A stretch of DNA of 64,000 nt from Phragmites australis (taxonomy: Eukaryota; Streptophyta; Magnoliopsida; Poales; Poaceae), in assembly GCF_958298935.1 (NCBI RefSeq), contig NC_084921.1, positions 50,765,001-50,829,000 on the forward strand, written 5' to 3'. Position 1 is the first letter of the stretch. Every line of letters begins with the position of its first letter. The translations under genes and the position numbers were made by a program. Positions 32,482 through 44,958 of this stretch are shown here, in pieces. A model generated the notes under the pieces. The model was not told the DNA's origin, did no database searches, and worked only from the letters and a program-made list of their open reading frames with translations.

Positions 32482-33171
32482 GGATGGAGTATAGTTTTAA
32501 CTCCAAATAAAAGGCAATGCAACTAACAGCACAAATTGGGAGGATAAGGTATATAGCTAGCCAGCAATAATGACCTCATCGATGCTTTGATCACCAATCA
32601 GCGCTAATCACAAAGGGAGAGTGGAGGCCGCTACAAGAAGGAGCTCCGTTCCATGATGATGCTGCATTCGTAGGGCGCTCGCCCTAGACAGAAATCCTGA
32701 AAGGCTGCAATCCGCTGAGGCCATCTGAGCCCGCGTTGTTTAGCTCTGATCCTTTTTGGACATGCCATGATGGCTAATGCCCCTGCTTAGCGCAGCCGGA
32801 CCCGATTATAATACGGACGTCTCGTCCCCCTGCCGGGCATGCCCTGGCCGGTGGGTAACAGTGTAACACGGTCTCAGAATCAGTACTAATGATCTGCACT
32901 GCGTTTTATAATAGTGGTAGCTGCTGGCTCTGCAGTTGCGAGGAGCAGCTCTCGTGTCGTTTGCATGGGCTATTGGCTAGGCTGTAAAGATCGCGGAGCA
33001 CGAGCAGTAGAATGATTTTTTGTTTCTTTTCTTCAGTTCCTCGGATGGATGGGTGCAGTGAGACAGCATGGTGTGGTTTCAGAATTGGGGCGAGGGAAAT
33101 CTATGATTTGTCGGGTCAGCAGACACGCCAGCATGGACGCTGCGTCGTCGGACGGGTGGGCTGGATCGGAT

Positions 33172-33869
33172 GGGATTTTGTAAAATAATATTATTTTATT
33201 AAAAAATTGTAAAAATATTATTCAAAATATGAAAATTATAAAAATAGGTGACAATCCTCACTTCAATTAACAACTAATCACCTATCACCAATCAGAGTAC
33301 TGATATTTCATTTGGCACACGTGGAGGCCTGTCGACACTCTAATTACTGACAGGTCATATATCCGACAGATGATATTTAAAGAAAACTTTATGTTTTTTT
33401 TTCATATGATCTCAGATAGAGATAATCTTTATATGAAAATTGTATCTATCGATGATATCTATAATTTTGCAAATAAACACTTTTTTATTTGAGTCCGTTT
33501 AAGTGACTAGAAATTCTAGATCTAATTTTTTATTCTGAAATTTATAACTATTTTTTAGACATCTAAACAGATTAAAATGAAAAGTTATAGGGTTGTAGAT
33601 GTCGGTACAATTTTTATATAAACCCATCTCCATTTGAGATCATATGAAAAAAAATTATATATATTCTTTTCAATATCATATGTGGTACACATGACTTGTC
33701 ATTAATCGGAGTGCTGACAGGTTGGCTATTCGGTTGCCGACAAGACTAGTTGGCGATAGATGGCTATATGTAATTGGAGTGACGGCTAGCACATATTTCC
33801 GTGACTTTTCTATTTAAAATATTAATTTTGTATTTATCTAATAAAATAATATTATTTCAAAAAAAAATC
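33172..33869. mobile_element. 698-bp MITE with 9-bp target duplication
   Basis: GGATCGGAT flanks both sides exactly (33163-33171 and 33870-33878). The ends are inverted repeats of about 85 bp: both start, after a T-rich variable part, with 'aaataatattattttatta' and run inward to 'cact(c)caatta'. There is no coding frame. A 9-bp duplication is characteristic of Mutator-like elements, so this is most likely a MULE-derived MITE. Confidence 0.8.
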
Positions 33870-33878
33870 GGATCGGAT

Positions 33879-36602
33879 TGGCGTTACCGTGTTCTGCTGC
33901 TACCATGCGATGGTGCGCACGCGGTGGCATGGTGTTCGTTCGGTGGCTCGCTGGTGCTTGCGATCCGTTCCCGCCCCCGCCGTCGTTGGTGCATGGCTTC
34001 GTGTGAATTTGGCGGTTGCGCCGGAGGAGGTCGCTGGGTCGAGCTGTTGGCAGAACCATGGCGGATGAATCATGAATGTCCCCGCGCGCTCGTGTGGTTG
34101 CATTCGTCTGCTGCCCCAAAGATCATGGAGCACCACGAAGTGACGTCAAACTTCAATTTTGGCAGCTCAGGAGTCCGTTTTGACTATTTTCATCTGTCGA
34201 CCGACGATCCACCGCTTGATCTCGATCTGAATGGACGGTATAGCTGCAATTTAGACAGGCCGACACGGTCCCACCAAATTCTAGGGCCCGGTTCAGAAAC
34301 AACCGTAGTAAGTTTTTGGGACGAACTGGTCCAACAGCAACAAGTCCACATCCCGGATTTAACGAATTTGTATCAAAGTAGGCCTGAGTATATTGCTTAG
34401 GCCTGACCAGAAAAGAAAGCCCGAGGCGAGCCTGATTTTGGTCCAGCAACCATTTTGGGCCAGGTACAGGCATCATGACAGCTGCCTGAAATTACCGAGC
34501 CGAATTCAGGCCGGGACTGGATCTTAGTTGTCATTTCATAATCACGATCGGTCCATTCTGGCCTAATAATTTGAACCTAATCCGTCCCGTTTAATCAAGA
34601 TCGAACGGCACAGAAACCCCTCGCCTGATCTCGAATCTCACCGAAACTGAGTTGGCAGTAAAACGATAATTTGTTGGAAAGCTGAGGGTTAAATCAGAAA
34701 ATGGGGTACGAAAGGCAGAGTCGTAGAGACGCGTCGCGCGTGAGCTGCCACGCTCGCCTCTGGCCCGTATCGCGCGGGCGGAGAAACAAAATTTATAATA
34801 TTCTGTTTAGAAAAATTTTGTGAGATTTTATTACGTGATTTAATGGTTAGGTTGAAGAAAAGAATAGATATATATTATTATAAAGGAGAGGATTTTTTAT
34901 TAAATAAAATCTTATAAAATTTACAAATATTAAATAAAAGAATAGATATATATTTCTATCACCCGACGGCTCGAGATTGCAACCGACCCCAATCCGTGGG
35001 CGAGGAAGGCGACGTATGGCCGCCGATGAGTGGGCCTGCCATCGCCTGGGCCAGGCGATTTTCGAAACCGAAACTGGTATGCTCTCACGAAAAAACGAAG
35101 GAAAGGAGAGAAACACGAACGAAAAGTCTAACATACCGCCCGTCGCGCTCCGGAGCGAGCGCGCGACCGCGAGATGGGTTCCCATGTTGCAGAGGCGTGG
35201 CCTACGTTATATTTATTTTGTTATGTGGGCTAAGGTGGGCAGGTCATCGCAGCTTGGGCCAGTTCATTCTTCGTCATCGAGCTGTGTTTGGTTAGAGGGG
35301 CCTTCTTAGATGGTAGACGATAATCTAGTTTTTCAAAGTGTTGATTGGAGGGAAAACTGGATGCTTCTTATAGGTTGGAGGAGCTCATTCGCTAAAAACT
35401 GTTGTACATAGTCATCTATATTATGGATGAGCCTTATACTTGTTGACGTGGTATATTCCGATTGCTAGAGCAAATGTACTTTTTAGCACACTTTAAATGA
35501 TATTATCTCTTAAATTATTTATCCAATTTGTTATTTGATTGTGCTATTATATTCATTATAATTAAATTAACAAAAATAAGATCTCGCATGATTGTAATTT
35601 AAAAAACCAAATATATGACAAGCGGGTTCTATAAAATCTTGGTTAATCACATACAAGTTATATCTATCTGAATAAGAAATTGGATCATCTTATCAATACT
35701 ATAAAAAAGAAATTAGACCGCCCTATCTAATAAAACATGGATAATTATATCTCATACAATCTTATCATTCAAACAAACACACATCAAGAGCTGTTGTACC
35801 AACCCATTCTTCGTCTTTGACGATCATAACTCTTTTTATCTGGCATTCATTTTCAATTCGGTTTGTACCATTATGTTATTTGCTTCCAACAAAATAAAAT
35901 AAATCTGTATTGCATATGCTTTGAAGACATTTATGTGTGTTGGCAAGTTACATGTAACATGCTAACAACTTATATGTAAACTGACTAATGAATTCTCCAT
36001 ATATGTTGCTACCGAAACATTTTCAATTGAAGTTGATACCTCATCTAAAGTAGCACATTATACATATAAATTGATATGAAATATGTCTCTAGAGTTGTTA
36101 CCTAAAACAGTTGTCACATGATCTTTATATACGTTGTTACCTTATATTCATTGAAGTTGCTACGAGACGATCATTGCAGTTGTAATGGGGTCTCCACATA
36201 AGTTGATACCAATCTTTCCCTGAAATTGCTACTAAAATATTCATAGGAAAAAGTTGCTAGATCATTTGAAGTTTCTACCTAAATCTCTTTGAAGTTGCTA
36301 CCAAACAGTCATTGAAGTTTATTATCAAAGTTACTGAAGTTGCTACCAAGCAGTCATTGAAGTCTCCACCTAAGACGATGAGTTGTAATTTAAAGTTGCT
36401 AGATAAGTTGTTACATAACATATTCATAATTTGCTACAATTGTTACATAACATATTCATAATTTGCTACAAGACATCCATTAAATTTTACCAAATTTAAA
36501 TCATAGTAAATTCTGACACTTCGAGTTGCTACACAGTCTATGCATAAGTTATTACCAAACATTTAATAAAATTGCTATTATGTTTTTAGTGGAGTTGCTA
36601 TA
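33879..36602. other. Intergenic; includes a region rich in 'gttgctac' words
   Basis: An open frame at 33801-34400 crosses the MITE boundary, so it is not a gene. From about 35920 to 36600 the words 'gttgctac', 'aagttgctacc' and 'agtcattgaagt' recur without fixed spacing. Nothing else is recognisable. Confidence 0.4.
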
Positions 36603-37390
36603 TGTCGGTGTATATAATAGGGGAGTCCCCTGTTCTAAGGGTCCACACCAGCTAATATCCCGTTGGCAAAAGATTCTTTCCTAGACAGGATCCTATCGCA
36701 TGACCAGTCTGCATCTTCACGACCAGAATCCTTACAACATAAGTAATTATCATGACCAGTCTTCACTGGTCGTGAAAGAGGTACTCATCAAACCAATCTA
36801 TTCTCATTAAATGCATTCCACTCAAGTACTTTCCTTCCTATGCACTCCTCCCTAGCATACAGGTCGTGGCCGGTGTAGTGGTGCCATACCCCGTCCTATA
36901 GCATTAAACATTATGGGACGAGCTTGCAGGAGTGTCAGACTGTTTCACAGGCGCGGGTGTGAGACCGGTGATGGGACGGAGCATACCGGCTAACCAAGGT
37001 GGTGTAGGTGTGGAGGTGTCTAACGGATGGGATGGACTTGGCTGCTTCATCAAAACAAAAAGAGGCACGTGCGCCACTTATTTTAAATAGCCTAGGGGTG
37101 AGAGGTTTAGCTAAGAGATGTGTCAGTAGAAAAGGGCTCACTGGTAAGTTATCGTTTTCTCTATTATATAAAGAGAGGAAGACCTGGTTTGCAAAGGAGA
37201 GGGATAACCAGTTCAAATAACTCGAATAACAAAATACACATGACGTAGGGCTGTTATCAGTAAGGAGACTCAAACCTAGATAATTCTTGTGTTTTTGAGT
37301 TCATCACAAACATACGCACACTGCATGTGTTGTTCGCGCGACCATCGACCAGTACACCTCGGAATCATTGTTAGGAACTAACCCTCGACA
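36603..37390 (+). repeat. Probable solo LTR (family B, copy 1), 788 bp
   Basis: The segment starts TGTCGGTGTATATAATAG and ends CCCTCGACA (inverted TGTCG/CGACA). Near the end it has 'gagactcaaacctagataat' and 'ttgagttcatcac', matching in order the 3' part of the LTR at 51687-52377. The flanks CTATA and CCACC do not match, so the ends or later changes are uncertain. No internal retrotransposon sequence lies beside it. Confidence 0.55.
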
Positions 37391-38077
37391 CCACCACTAC
37401 CTCATAATAGGTTATCACAAACGGATTTTAAACCCTATCATAGATGGTTATAGGTTCTATATCTACAAAAGTGTATGTGATATCGACATTGTTACAGATG
37501 TTCAGAACCATTTTTAATATACTTACACATAGACTGTTTTAGAACTGTTTGCAATATACTTACACACAAACAGAGTTTCTAGATAACCATCTGTGCATAG
37601 TAATAGTCATAGACGGTATTTGTTTAAACTCGTATGTGTGTACTGAGAATCACAAACGATATTTGGTTAAAACCCGTCTGTGACTACTAAGAGTCACATG
37701 CGGATGTTTTAAAGTACGTCTTTGTTAGTTGTCATAGGCGGACTTTTATAAAAACCATTTATGTCTCCCTTAATTTCCCCGCTAGACAGGAAGCAAATTT
37801 GATTATAGGAGAAAGGGTCAGACAGATACACAATTTATGATGCACAAATTAAACATATTGGCACGTTATTCAGAACATCGATCACACATTGTTATAAAAA
37901 TAAATCACATGTAGTTACATATCACAAAATTTAAGAACATCAAACATTGTTCAAAACACATAAACCTAGCTACCTATACATTATTATTGGCCAATTGACG
38001 TCGTATTCCAAAAGGATGAAAAGATTGACATCGTGGCGATGTCGTCTTCCAAAAAGACGAAAAGTGATTGACAAACT

Positions 38078-40889
38078 TGAAAGTGCATTTAGCCCTAAGT
38101 GTGATTTTAGTAATTAATAACAATACCTATGGACTAACAATTATGTTGAGAATTGTTAGTTGATTGATCTATAAGAGATGCATAAGTGATAAAGCATGGA
38201 TTCGTTGAGAAATATCATGAGATTAAAGAAATGCATCGAAGTCATTGAAGTTCTAGGTGATGCTCATGAGATGAAGGAGAAGCTTAAGAAGATTAACAAT
38301 AAAGGGTGAAGACTAAGTAACTTGTGAAGATAAAGTGACTTAAGGTATAAAGTCGTCAATTAAGTTTTATGGATTAACCTATGTCATTTGTACTTGAGAG
38401 TGAGTTGAGGTAGGTTCCATAAGAAGGTATGAGTTAAATTGACATATTCAATATACCAAGGTAGAACAGAAAGATCAAGACAAACTTAATAGATAACTTA
38501 TATTTTTTTTTTCTCGAACACGCAGGAGAACTGCGTATCATTGAATTAAAGAAGAAGAGGAAAGGGTAGAAACTCTGAGTACAAAACACACACACACACA
38601 CACAGGACACACCCACACAAACAAAAGAAATCTTAATCTAGCCTTCGGAAAGTAGGGCTGTCAAGAAAGCAAGCCCCTAAGCCCCCGCCAAACTCCAAAG
38701 GTGCATCTCATCCTTAACGATTAGCAAAACACTATCCAGATTTGGGGCAGCACCATCAAAAATGCAATGATTTCTGTGCTTCCAGATGTTCCATGCCCCA
38801 AGGATGATTTCATCCTTAACGATTAACTTATATTATTGATACTTGCTTGTTACATGTGAAGCTATCAAGAGAGCTTTATTGAGCTTCCAGAGATCGAGTG
38901 ATGTTCAAAATAACAAAGTGAAGAGACTGAAGATGCAGGATACAAAGCGGCTATCTATGGCAAGATGATGAAGGGCAAGTGATGATCAGCTGCGATAGAC
39001 CATCCGGTTGTGAAGGAAAAGCAAAGACTTGGCGTCGAAGGACATATGCGATGGTAAAGTGCGAGTGAAGGTTTTGTGTCAATGGATCGTGCGAGGCTAT
39101 GTAAAGCTATAGGTGATTCGCATCAATCACTTGAAGAATGAAAGTTGACATGAAGTGAAGAGCAAATATTGGACTTCATATGTTGAAGGACATCAAGTGG
39201 CTTGAAGATATAGAAGAGGTTAAACTCCATAAGTTGATGAATATCAAGCCAAAATCCAAAGATGATATTGCTCAAGGCAAATGTATAACTAGAATAGGTT
39301 TTCTACTTTTGCCAGTCGCAAATAGTTTGGTGAGAGACCGGGTTATAGGATCAATAGTCGTATTATCAAGAGGGGCTGCTGAAAGCGTTGCTCGATTATT
39401 GTATCAGGCGCTCAAACCATGCGTTTAGTGTGTGATGTGTTTATGTTGAGAGTTCACTTCAGGAGTCTAATGTATCTAAAATATGTTTTTGATTTAACCC
39501 TTTGAGTTGCTGAGCCTTAGTGGCGTTTGGCGTGTTCCATGTGGTTCCTAGTATAATTTTGGGGGATTAATATTTGGAAAATTGGAGGAAGTGTCTGAAT
39601 CGGTCTTTGAAGTGGTCTTAGCTTTGATAAAATGTGTTTGAGATCATGAATTCAGTAGAAATATGTAGCCATATGAATAAGTTTTCTATAGAGTCTGAAA
39701 TCATCAAAATCGGATATTAGAATCAAAAGTTATCATTATTTTTGAGAGTGTCAGTTGTACTAAACTCAGAAGTTCTGGTTTTGGATCGAATGTTTCAGGC
39801 TAGTCATTAGTTTCGGGTTCAACCCGGAAGGAAGCTCTCAGTTTTAGTTTTCTCTTAAAAACAGAAATTCCAGGATAGGCCACAATGCCTGTAACGGCTA
39901 GTTTTTCAGAGTTGGGTATAAATACCTATTTGCCTCCTTGTGTGGGGGCAAAGATTTTAAATGATTTTTGCTACCTTTTGCGGTGCTTGTGAGAGGTGTT
40001 AGAACTTGGTTTTTCAGCTTTGAGTGCTCTTCTCCCCCTTTTGTCAAGAATTTATGAGAATCAGGTTTGTGTGGCTTAGAGAGGATAGAGTGAGGTGTAT
40101 AAGATATGTGGAGCTTGGGTTGCTTGCACGTATCGTATTAGTTGCATGTGTTTGAGCACTTGGTGTTGATCGTGTGTGAGTTTGGCAGTTTATTACTTTT
40201 GGAGACCACCGTCTTCTAGATGGCTTGGTGGTAAATTGTCGGCGATCTCCTCAACTGAAGAATGTGAGGAGGCTCGGAAGTGGTTGCGGAACTCAGCATC
40301 TCCAGAGTGGAGGAAGAGTTAGTCATAGGGGAGACAAGGAGTGCATGTGTGCAACATCGTGAGAAAAGGGTTGAAAAAGACCTAGCTCAAATGCGATCGA
40401 GCTTTCTCAACAGGAGACGTAGGATATAGATGGATATCGAAACTTTGGTAACAGATTAATTGTCTCCGTATTTTCTTACTCTTGTGCACTACTTTGATAT
40501 ACAGGCCTATATGCTTATTTATGTGTGTATTGAGTTAATTTTATGATATTCAAATATGTTTTTCTGAGCTGATCGGAAGTTTCAATGAACAGTACCAGAA
40601 CTTCTGATGAACAGCCAGGACTTTTGATGAATAGTAATTTCAGAACTTTAGATTAGATTTTTCTTGCATATTTTGCTAGATTTGAATAATCTTTGTCACA
40701 CATAGGACTGTAATCTTCATTCTTATTTAGGGTGATTGTGCACTAGTTGAGTCTAGCACATTTAGGTTTTTTAATTATAAAAAATTCATTAGTTTATTTC
40801 CGCTGTAAGTTTAGTCCAAATAGTAAAAGGGGTCAAAATTTGTTAAAATGCTTATTTACCCCCCTCTAGGCGACATCATTGTCATTTTA
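38078..40889 (+). repeat. Solo LTR (family A, copy 2) with perfect 5-bp target duplication
   Basis: The segment starts TGAAAGTGCATTTAG and ends ATTGTCATTTTA, where the final CA has become TA. AAACT flanks both sides exactly (38073-38077 and 40890-40894). Both ends align with copy 1 (11055-13409) read on the other strand, including 'gactaacaat' near the start and 'ccctctaggcgacatcattg' near the end. It is 2812 bp, about 2.48 kb without the LINE piece and its duplication at 38505-38834. There are no coding domains; the 39180-39428 frame is not recognised. Confidence 0.8.
38505..38823 (-). mobile_element. 5'-truncated LINE 3' end inside the family A LTR
   Basis: TAACTTATATT flanks the insert (38494-38504 and 38824-38834). 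On the minus strand it encodes the ORF2 tail phrase LGAWNIWKHRNHCIFDG and ends with an (AC)n-containing 3' UTR and a poly-A run (T-run at 38503-38512). Short length, A-tail and 11-bp duplication together mark a LINE insertion truncated at its 5' end. Confidence 0.85.
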
Positions 40890-41960
40890 AAACTTAGTTC
40901 GATCGATGTCGTCTTTCAAAAAGATGAGATGCTAGACATAATCTCAACCTCTCATATTTCAGCATAATATCAACCCATGAATCATTTTCAATTAGCATCT
41001 CGTAGTCATCCGGATCTTGCTGCACCTTGACGATTTCACGCATTAGTCAGAATCAGACAGCGTTGCTACCAAACTGTCAGCTATGGTTCAGCAAGAATGT
41101 GCATTCATGTATGTCTTGCAGTCGACGAAAATGTCTCCATTCTGATGAATACCAATGGAGAAATTTCCATTCACTAGAATAGAATAGAGAACACAGTTGA
41201 TCGTATACACAGAGTCGACGGAGGGGACCTTCACAACAACGAAGAAGACAAACTCTACCGGGCTGAAGTCGACGCCAAACATCCACGCCATTGAAGCCAC
41301 CATAGGGACAACCACATCCTGCCACTTCCTGATTGCAGTGAATTGCGTCATCGCAAATCTATGACGAAAACAATGTTTTGGTATTAGTTGCACAGATAGA
41401 AACAATGAAAACCTCGGTGCAATGAAAGGAGCCACATGATGCTCACCTCGATGCGGTGAAAGAGATTCGGCTCCCGACGAGATCTAGTTTCTCTAACGCG
41501 AATGGCGAGTGAGGACGCAGAACACTCATCGCTTCTCAATGTGATAGAACACTTAGATATGACGAGTGAGGAAGAAGAACACTCCTCATCACTTTATATT
41601 GAGGAGAGATGAGTGGTTGTATATGTGAAGCCGAAAGAGCCTTGTGAGACGAGTGGTTTGTGTGTGTTGAAAGCAAAAAGAGTTAGGGGAGGTGGGCGGT
41701 CAAATTTTAAAACGTTCGCCAGTCTTTAAATACAGATATGCATTTATAAAATCTATATGTGTCTACTAACTAGACACAGATGGATCTTATAAGAACTGTC
41801 TGCAATAATATCATAGTCGAATTTTTTTAAAAAGTCATCTATATTTGTATGATAGAAATAAGCGAATTTATAAAAAAATGTATGTGAGTTTATTCACATA
41901 TAGACACTTGGTTTGTTAACGATACGTCTGTTTTAACAACCGTATGAGGATATTTATGTA

Positions 41961-42590
41961 TCGTTTGGTTAGTTGAATAAAGTTGAATGAGATGGAACCG
42001 TCCTGGACGGGATAGTCTTAGATAAGGTGGTATAAGTAGGTTGTTTGTTTAGATGTATAAGGATGGTACGAGAATGTATTTAGTTGGATGTATAGGATGA
42101 TACGAGAACGTGTTTAGTTGCTTAAAAGTCACATATTATATCAATATATAACTTAATTATTTTATAGAAATTATAATTTTTATATTTATTATTATCAATA
42201 AACTATGCTAATTAGTACTAAGCCATTACTAATCCCAATTAATCATAACTAAGTTGTTGATAATTATCACTAAATACCTACGATAATAAATAGTTATAGT
42301 TAATAGCATCTAATTGTAACTAATATTTAACTAAAAAATCTTTATAACCGCTGATAGTTACTAATTATTATTAACTGTAAATGATTAATGGAGTTGATAA
42401 AACCTATACAGGTCGTTTAGCCCATTTTAATGTATGGACTCGTTCAACATCCGGATAGAATAATACTAAAATATGTATCACTCAATCCAATCCAAGATGA
42501 TTTGGTTTGATTTTACCAACCAAACGCGGGGACCTCGTCTAGACAAGTCCATCCAGATTCGGGCTCTACGCCTAACCAAACACGTGATTT
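41961..42590. mobile_element. Probable hAT- or Tourist-like MITE
   Basis: The left side begins 'cgtttggttagttgaata' and the right side in reverse complement 'gtgtttggttaggcgtaga', with opposed 'gtttggtt' words and an AT-rich core lacking any frame. Exact ends and a target duplication were not found. Confidence 0.35.
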
Positions 42591-43630
42591 GTCTGTGACG
42601 ACTCTTAAAAACTATCTTGACCTACCGATTGATTTTAATGATTTTGCGGTGTACCCTCCGTACTAGCAAGTTAAAAAAACAACAAAAATGGCTATTATTC
42701 TTCTTCCTGCGTGTGAGTCATAGACTCTTTCTTACCTCCCTTTCTTACTCTCCATCTCAATCATCATCTTCCTCATGCACTTCTCCGACAAGCTCACTGT
42801 TAGTAATGAAGTACTCCACATCCACACCTCCAGGCCGTGCAGCGCCGTGGTCCGCGAGGGGCTCGATGCTGTTCATGATTGCTCACCGTCATCAGCGAGA
42901 CAGCGAGGCTGTGCTAGGCCTTGCCACCGTTTGGGAGGGCTCGTCACCGTCCACGAGGCCGTGCTGGGCTTCGCCATCGTGGTAAGGGGCGCGGGGTCGT
43001 TGAGCTCCAAAACAGGGAATTCGCGCACTTTGCTGCAGCGCGACCCGTCGCGGGTTATCGCGGTCCAAACACGAATTAGTGATACTGAGAGACTACAGAT
43101 GGAACTCCAAGAGGTCGTCGATTTCGCCTCACAAAGGGCATTCCATGTAACGCCATTCAAGTTTCAGTGTATCGCCTCACTCGAGGCCGCGTTGCCAACC
43201 TGCAAGCGGTTGTTCAAACACTCCAAAGTTTCGACTTTTAGTGGCGAGCATCGAGAGCAAATCAGACGTTTTATTGTTTCACTGTTTGTTGTATTCTTTC
43301 CTTGTTATGATAATCCATTGATTTTAGAGAGAAAAAAAACCACAGTACTGCGTACTTGCACTCTCAGGCTCCCGGCGTAACCAACAGTGCACGCAGCCTG
43401 CACTCGTTTGCAAAGCTGGCCGTTTCAACAGTCGCAGACACCAGTACTACTGCCAGTCTGCTACTGGCAGACGCACACTCGGGAAATAGTCCGTGTGTTT
43501 GGTTGGCTGAACTAGAGCGAGCCTGGACGTGACCGTCCTCATGCTTGGATATCTAAATCATACATGATGCAATATAAGGTCTTATATATATTCCTAGTAT
43601 ATTCTCTCTAAGGCTAAATCAACTTAAATT
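42591..43630. other. Unassigned; open frame of 201 codons at 42775-43380
   Basis: The plus frame 42775-43380 and the antisense frame 42873-43160 overlap. Neither resembles a family I know. The sequence is moderately GC-rich with a long T-rich start. It may be a captured fragment or chance, and I do not call a gene. Confidence 0.3.
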
Positions 43631-44157
43631 TGTCGAATACAATAAACAATATCGTATTCAGTATCTTAGGTTGAATATAGGTCGGTTCTTCTCGCGACGG
43701 GTCGGTGTGTCCGGTCACGTCGTTTCGCTTTTGTCGTTTTTTAACCCACGCGCTGCCGTTTTTCGCTATAAAATACGAGCGTGCTGCCGTGTTTCGCTAT
43801 AAGGAGCCGCAGCACGACCAGAGAGCAGACGTGCAGCATGAGCGAGGGAGGAGAGGAGAGCAGAAGCAGCAGCGCAACGTGTTGAGAGAAGAAACAATGC
43901 GATGTGAGGACTAGCAGCAGTGCGAGGAGAGAAGAATCAGCCAAGGAGGCACAGTAGCGCGAGTTACAGTAAGTACTTAAATTATGTATTAATTAATACT
44001 TGCATCAATAATAGTAATTAGAATAAGTATATTGTTTAATCCGTTTAATTATATTTGTATAATTATTTGCTTAGCTTGATTATCTGAATTTAATTATTTA
44101 CTTAGTTAGTGTAATAGTAGTTAGCGTGAATTTGTATAATAGTAATTATTTGCTTAG

Positions 44158-44958
44158 GAAAAATGCAACCTCCTCCCAAAAGTCGTTTGGATTTTAACTT
44201 CCCCTAAAAGTTATTTTGTTAAAAAAAACCCCTAAAGGTTTGGTTTTGTTGAAAAACACTCTAAAAATTCAAACAAATTTAAACAAAAATAAAAAAAATT
44301 CTAAAAAAACTAGAGACAATTCTAAGACCTTTTGTAAAATTTGTTTTCAAAAGTAATATCCTTTGCATCATATTTCATGGAGGGTAAGTTTTAAAAAAAA
44401 AAGAAAAATGTGCAGCTTATTTATTAATTCGAGCTAAATGCATAGTTAATTATTTACTAATCCAAAAATGATGAAACAAACTTTTTTAGTCTTCTTACAT
44501 GATCCTCTATATTCTAAAAATACATGAAATTTTGAAATAGTTATTATAACATGCAGGATCGAGTAAATGTGTTGCAGATAGATTAATTCATAACTAATCC
44601 ATAACATCCCCAAAATTAGTGAAACTACTTTTATTAGTTTACTTAAACAATTATTTGTGTAGGAAAAATAATGGTAGACATGGCAAAGTTAAAATAACAT
44701 GATTTAATAAATGAGCTGCACATTTTTTTTCCAAACTTCCTCTCCATGAAATATGATGCAAAGGATATTATTTTTGAAAAAAAATTCACGGAAGGTCTTA
44801 GAATTGTCTCTAGTTTTGTATAGAATTTTTTGTGCTTTTTTATATTTTTGAATTTTTGGGGGATTTTTCAGCAAAATGAAACTTTTGGGGGTTTTTTGCA
44901 ACAAAAGAACTTGGGGGGAGTTAAAATCCAAGTGACTTTTGGGGGTTGCATTTTTCCC
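44158..44958. mobile_element. 801-bp MITE nested in the MULE, 11-bp target duplication
   Basis: TATTTGCTTAG flanks both sides exactly (44147-44157 and 44959-44969). The element is almost all inverted repeat: about 240 bp at each end pair up, from 'gaaaaatgcaacc' through 'tggattttaact' and 'agagacaattctaagacctt' to 'atttcatggag'. There is no coding capacity. The duplication length suggests a MULE-type MITE. Confidence 0.85.

Larger units (their letters stand above)
37395..41960. mobile_element. CACTA-like element, non-autonomous, carrying the family A LTR
   Basis: The left end begins CACTACCTCATAATAGG. The right end in reverse complement reads 'catcctcatacgg'-like sequence, a worn match. Both ends are packed with short subterminal words in both orientations, such as 'cacaaacgg', 'catagacgg', 'cgtctgtgac' and 'cacagatgg', as in CACTA (En/Spm) elements. 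No transposase is visible. The minus-strand frame 41088-41435 is unrecognised. Without the 2.8-kb insert at 38078-40889 the element is about 1.75 kb. The right boundary and the 3-bp target duplication are not established. Confidence 0.5.

Noticed and set aside
33801..34400. 199-codon open frame
   Set aside because: It crosses the right end of the 698-bp MITE and has no family resemblance.
42775..43380. 201-codon open frame as a gene
   Set aside because: There is no family resemblance, and an antisense frame of similar quality overlaps it; no start or splice context supports it.
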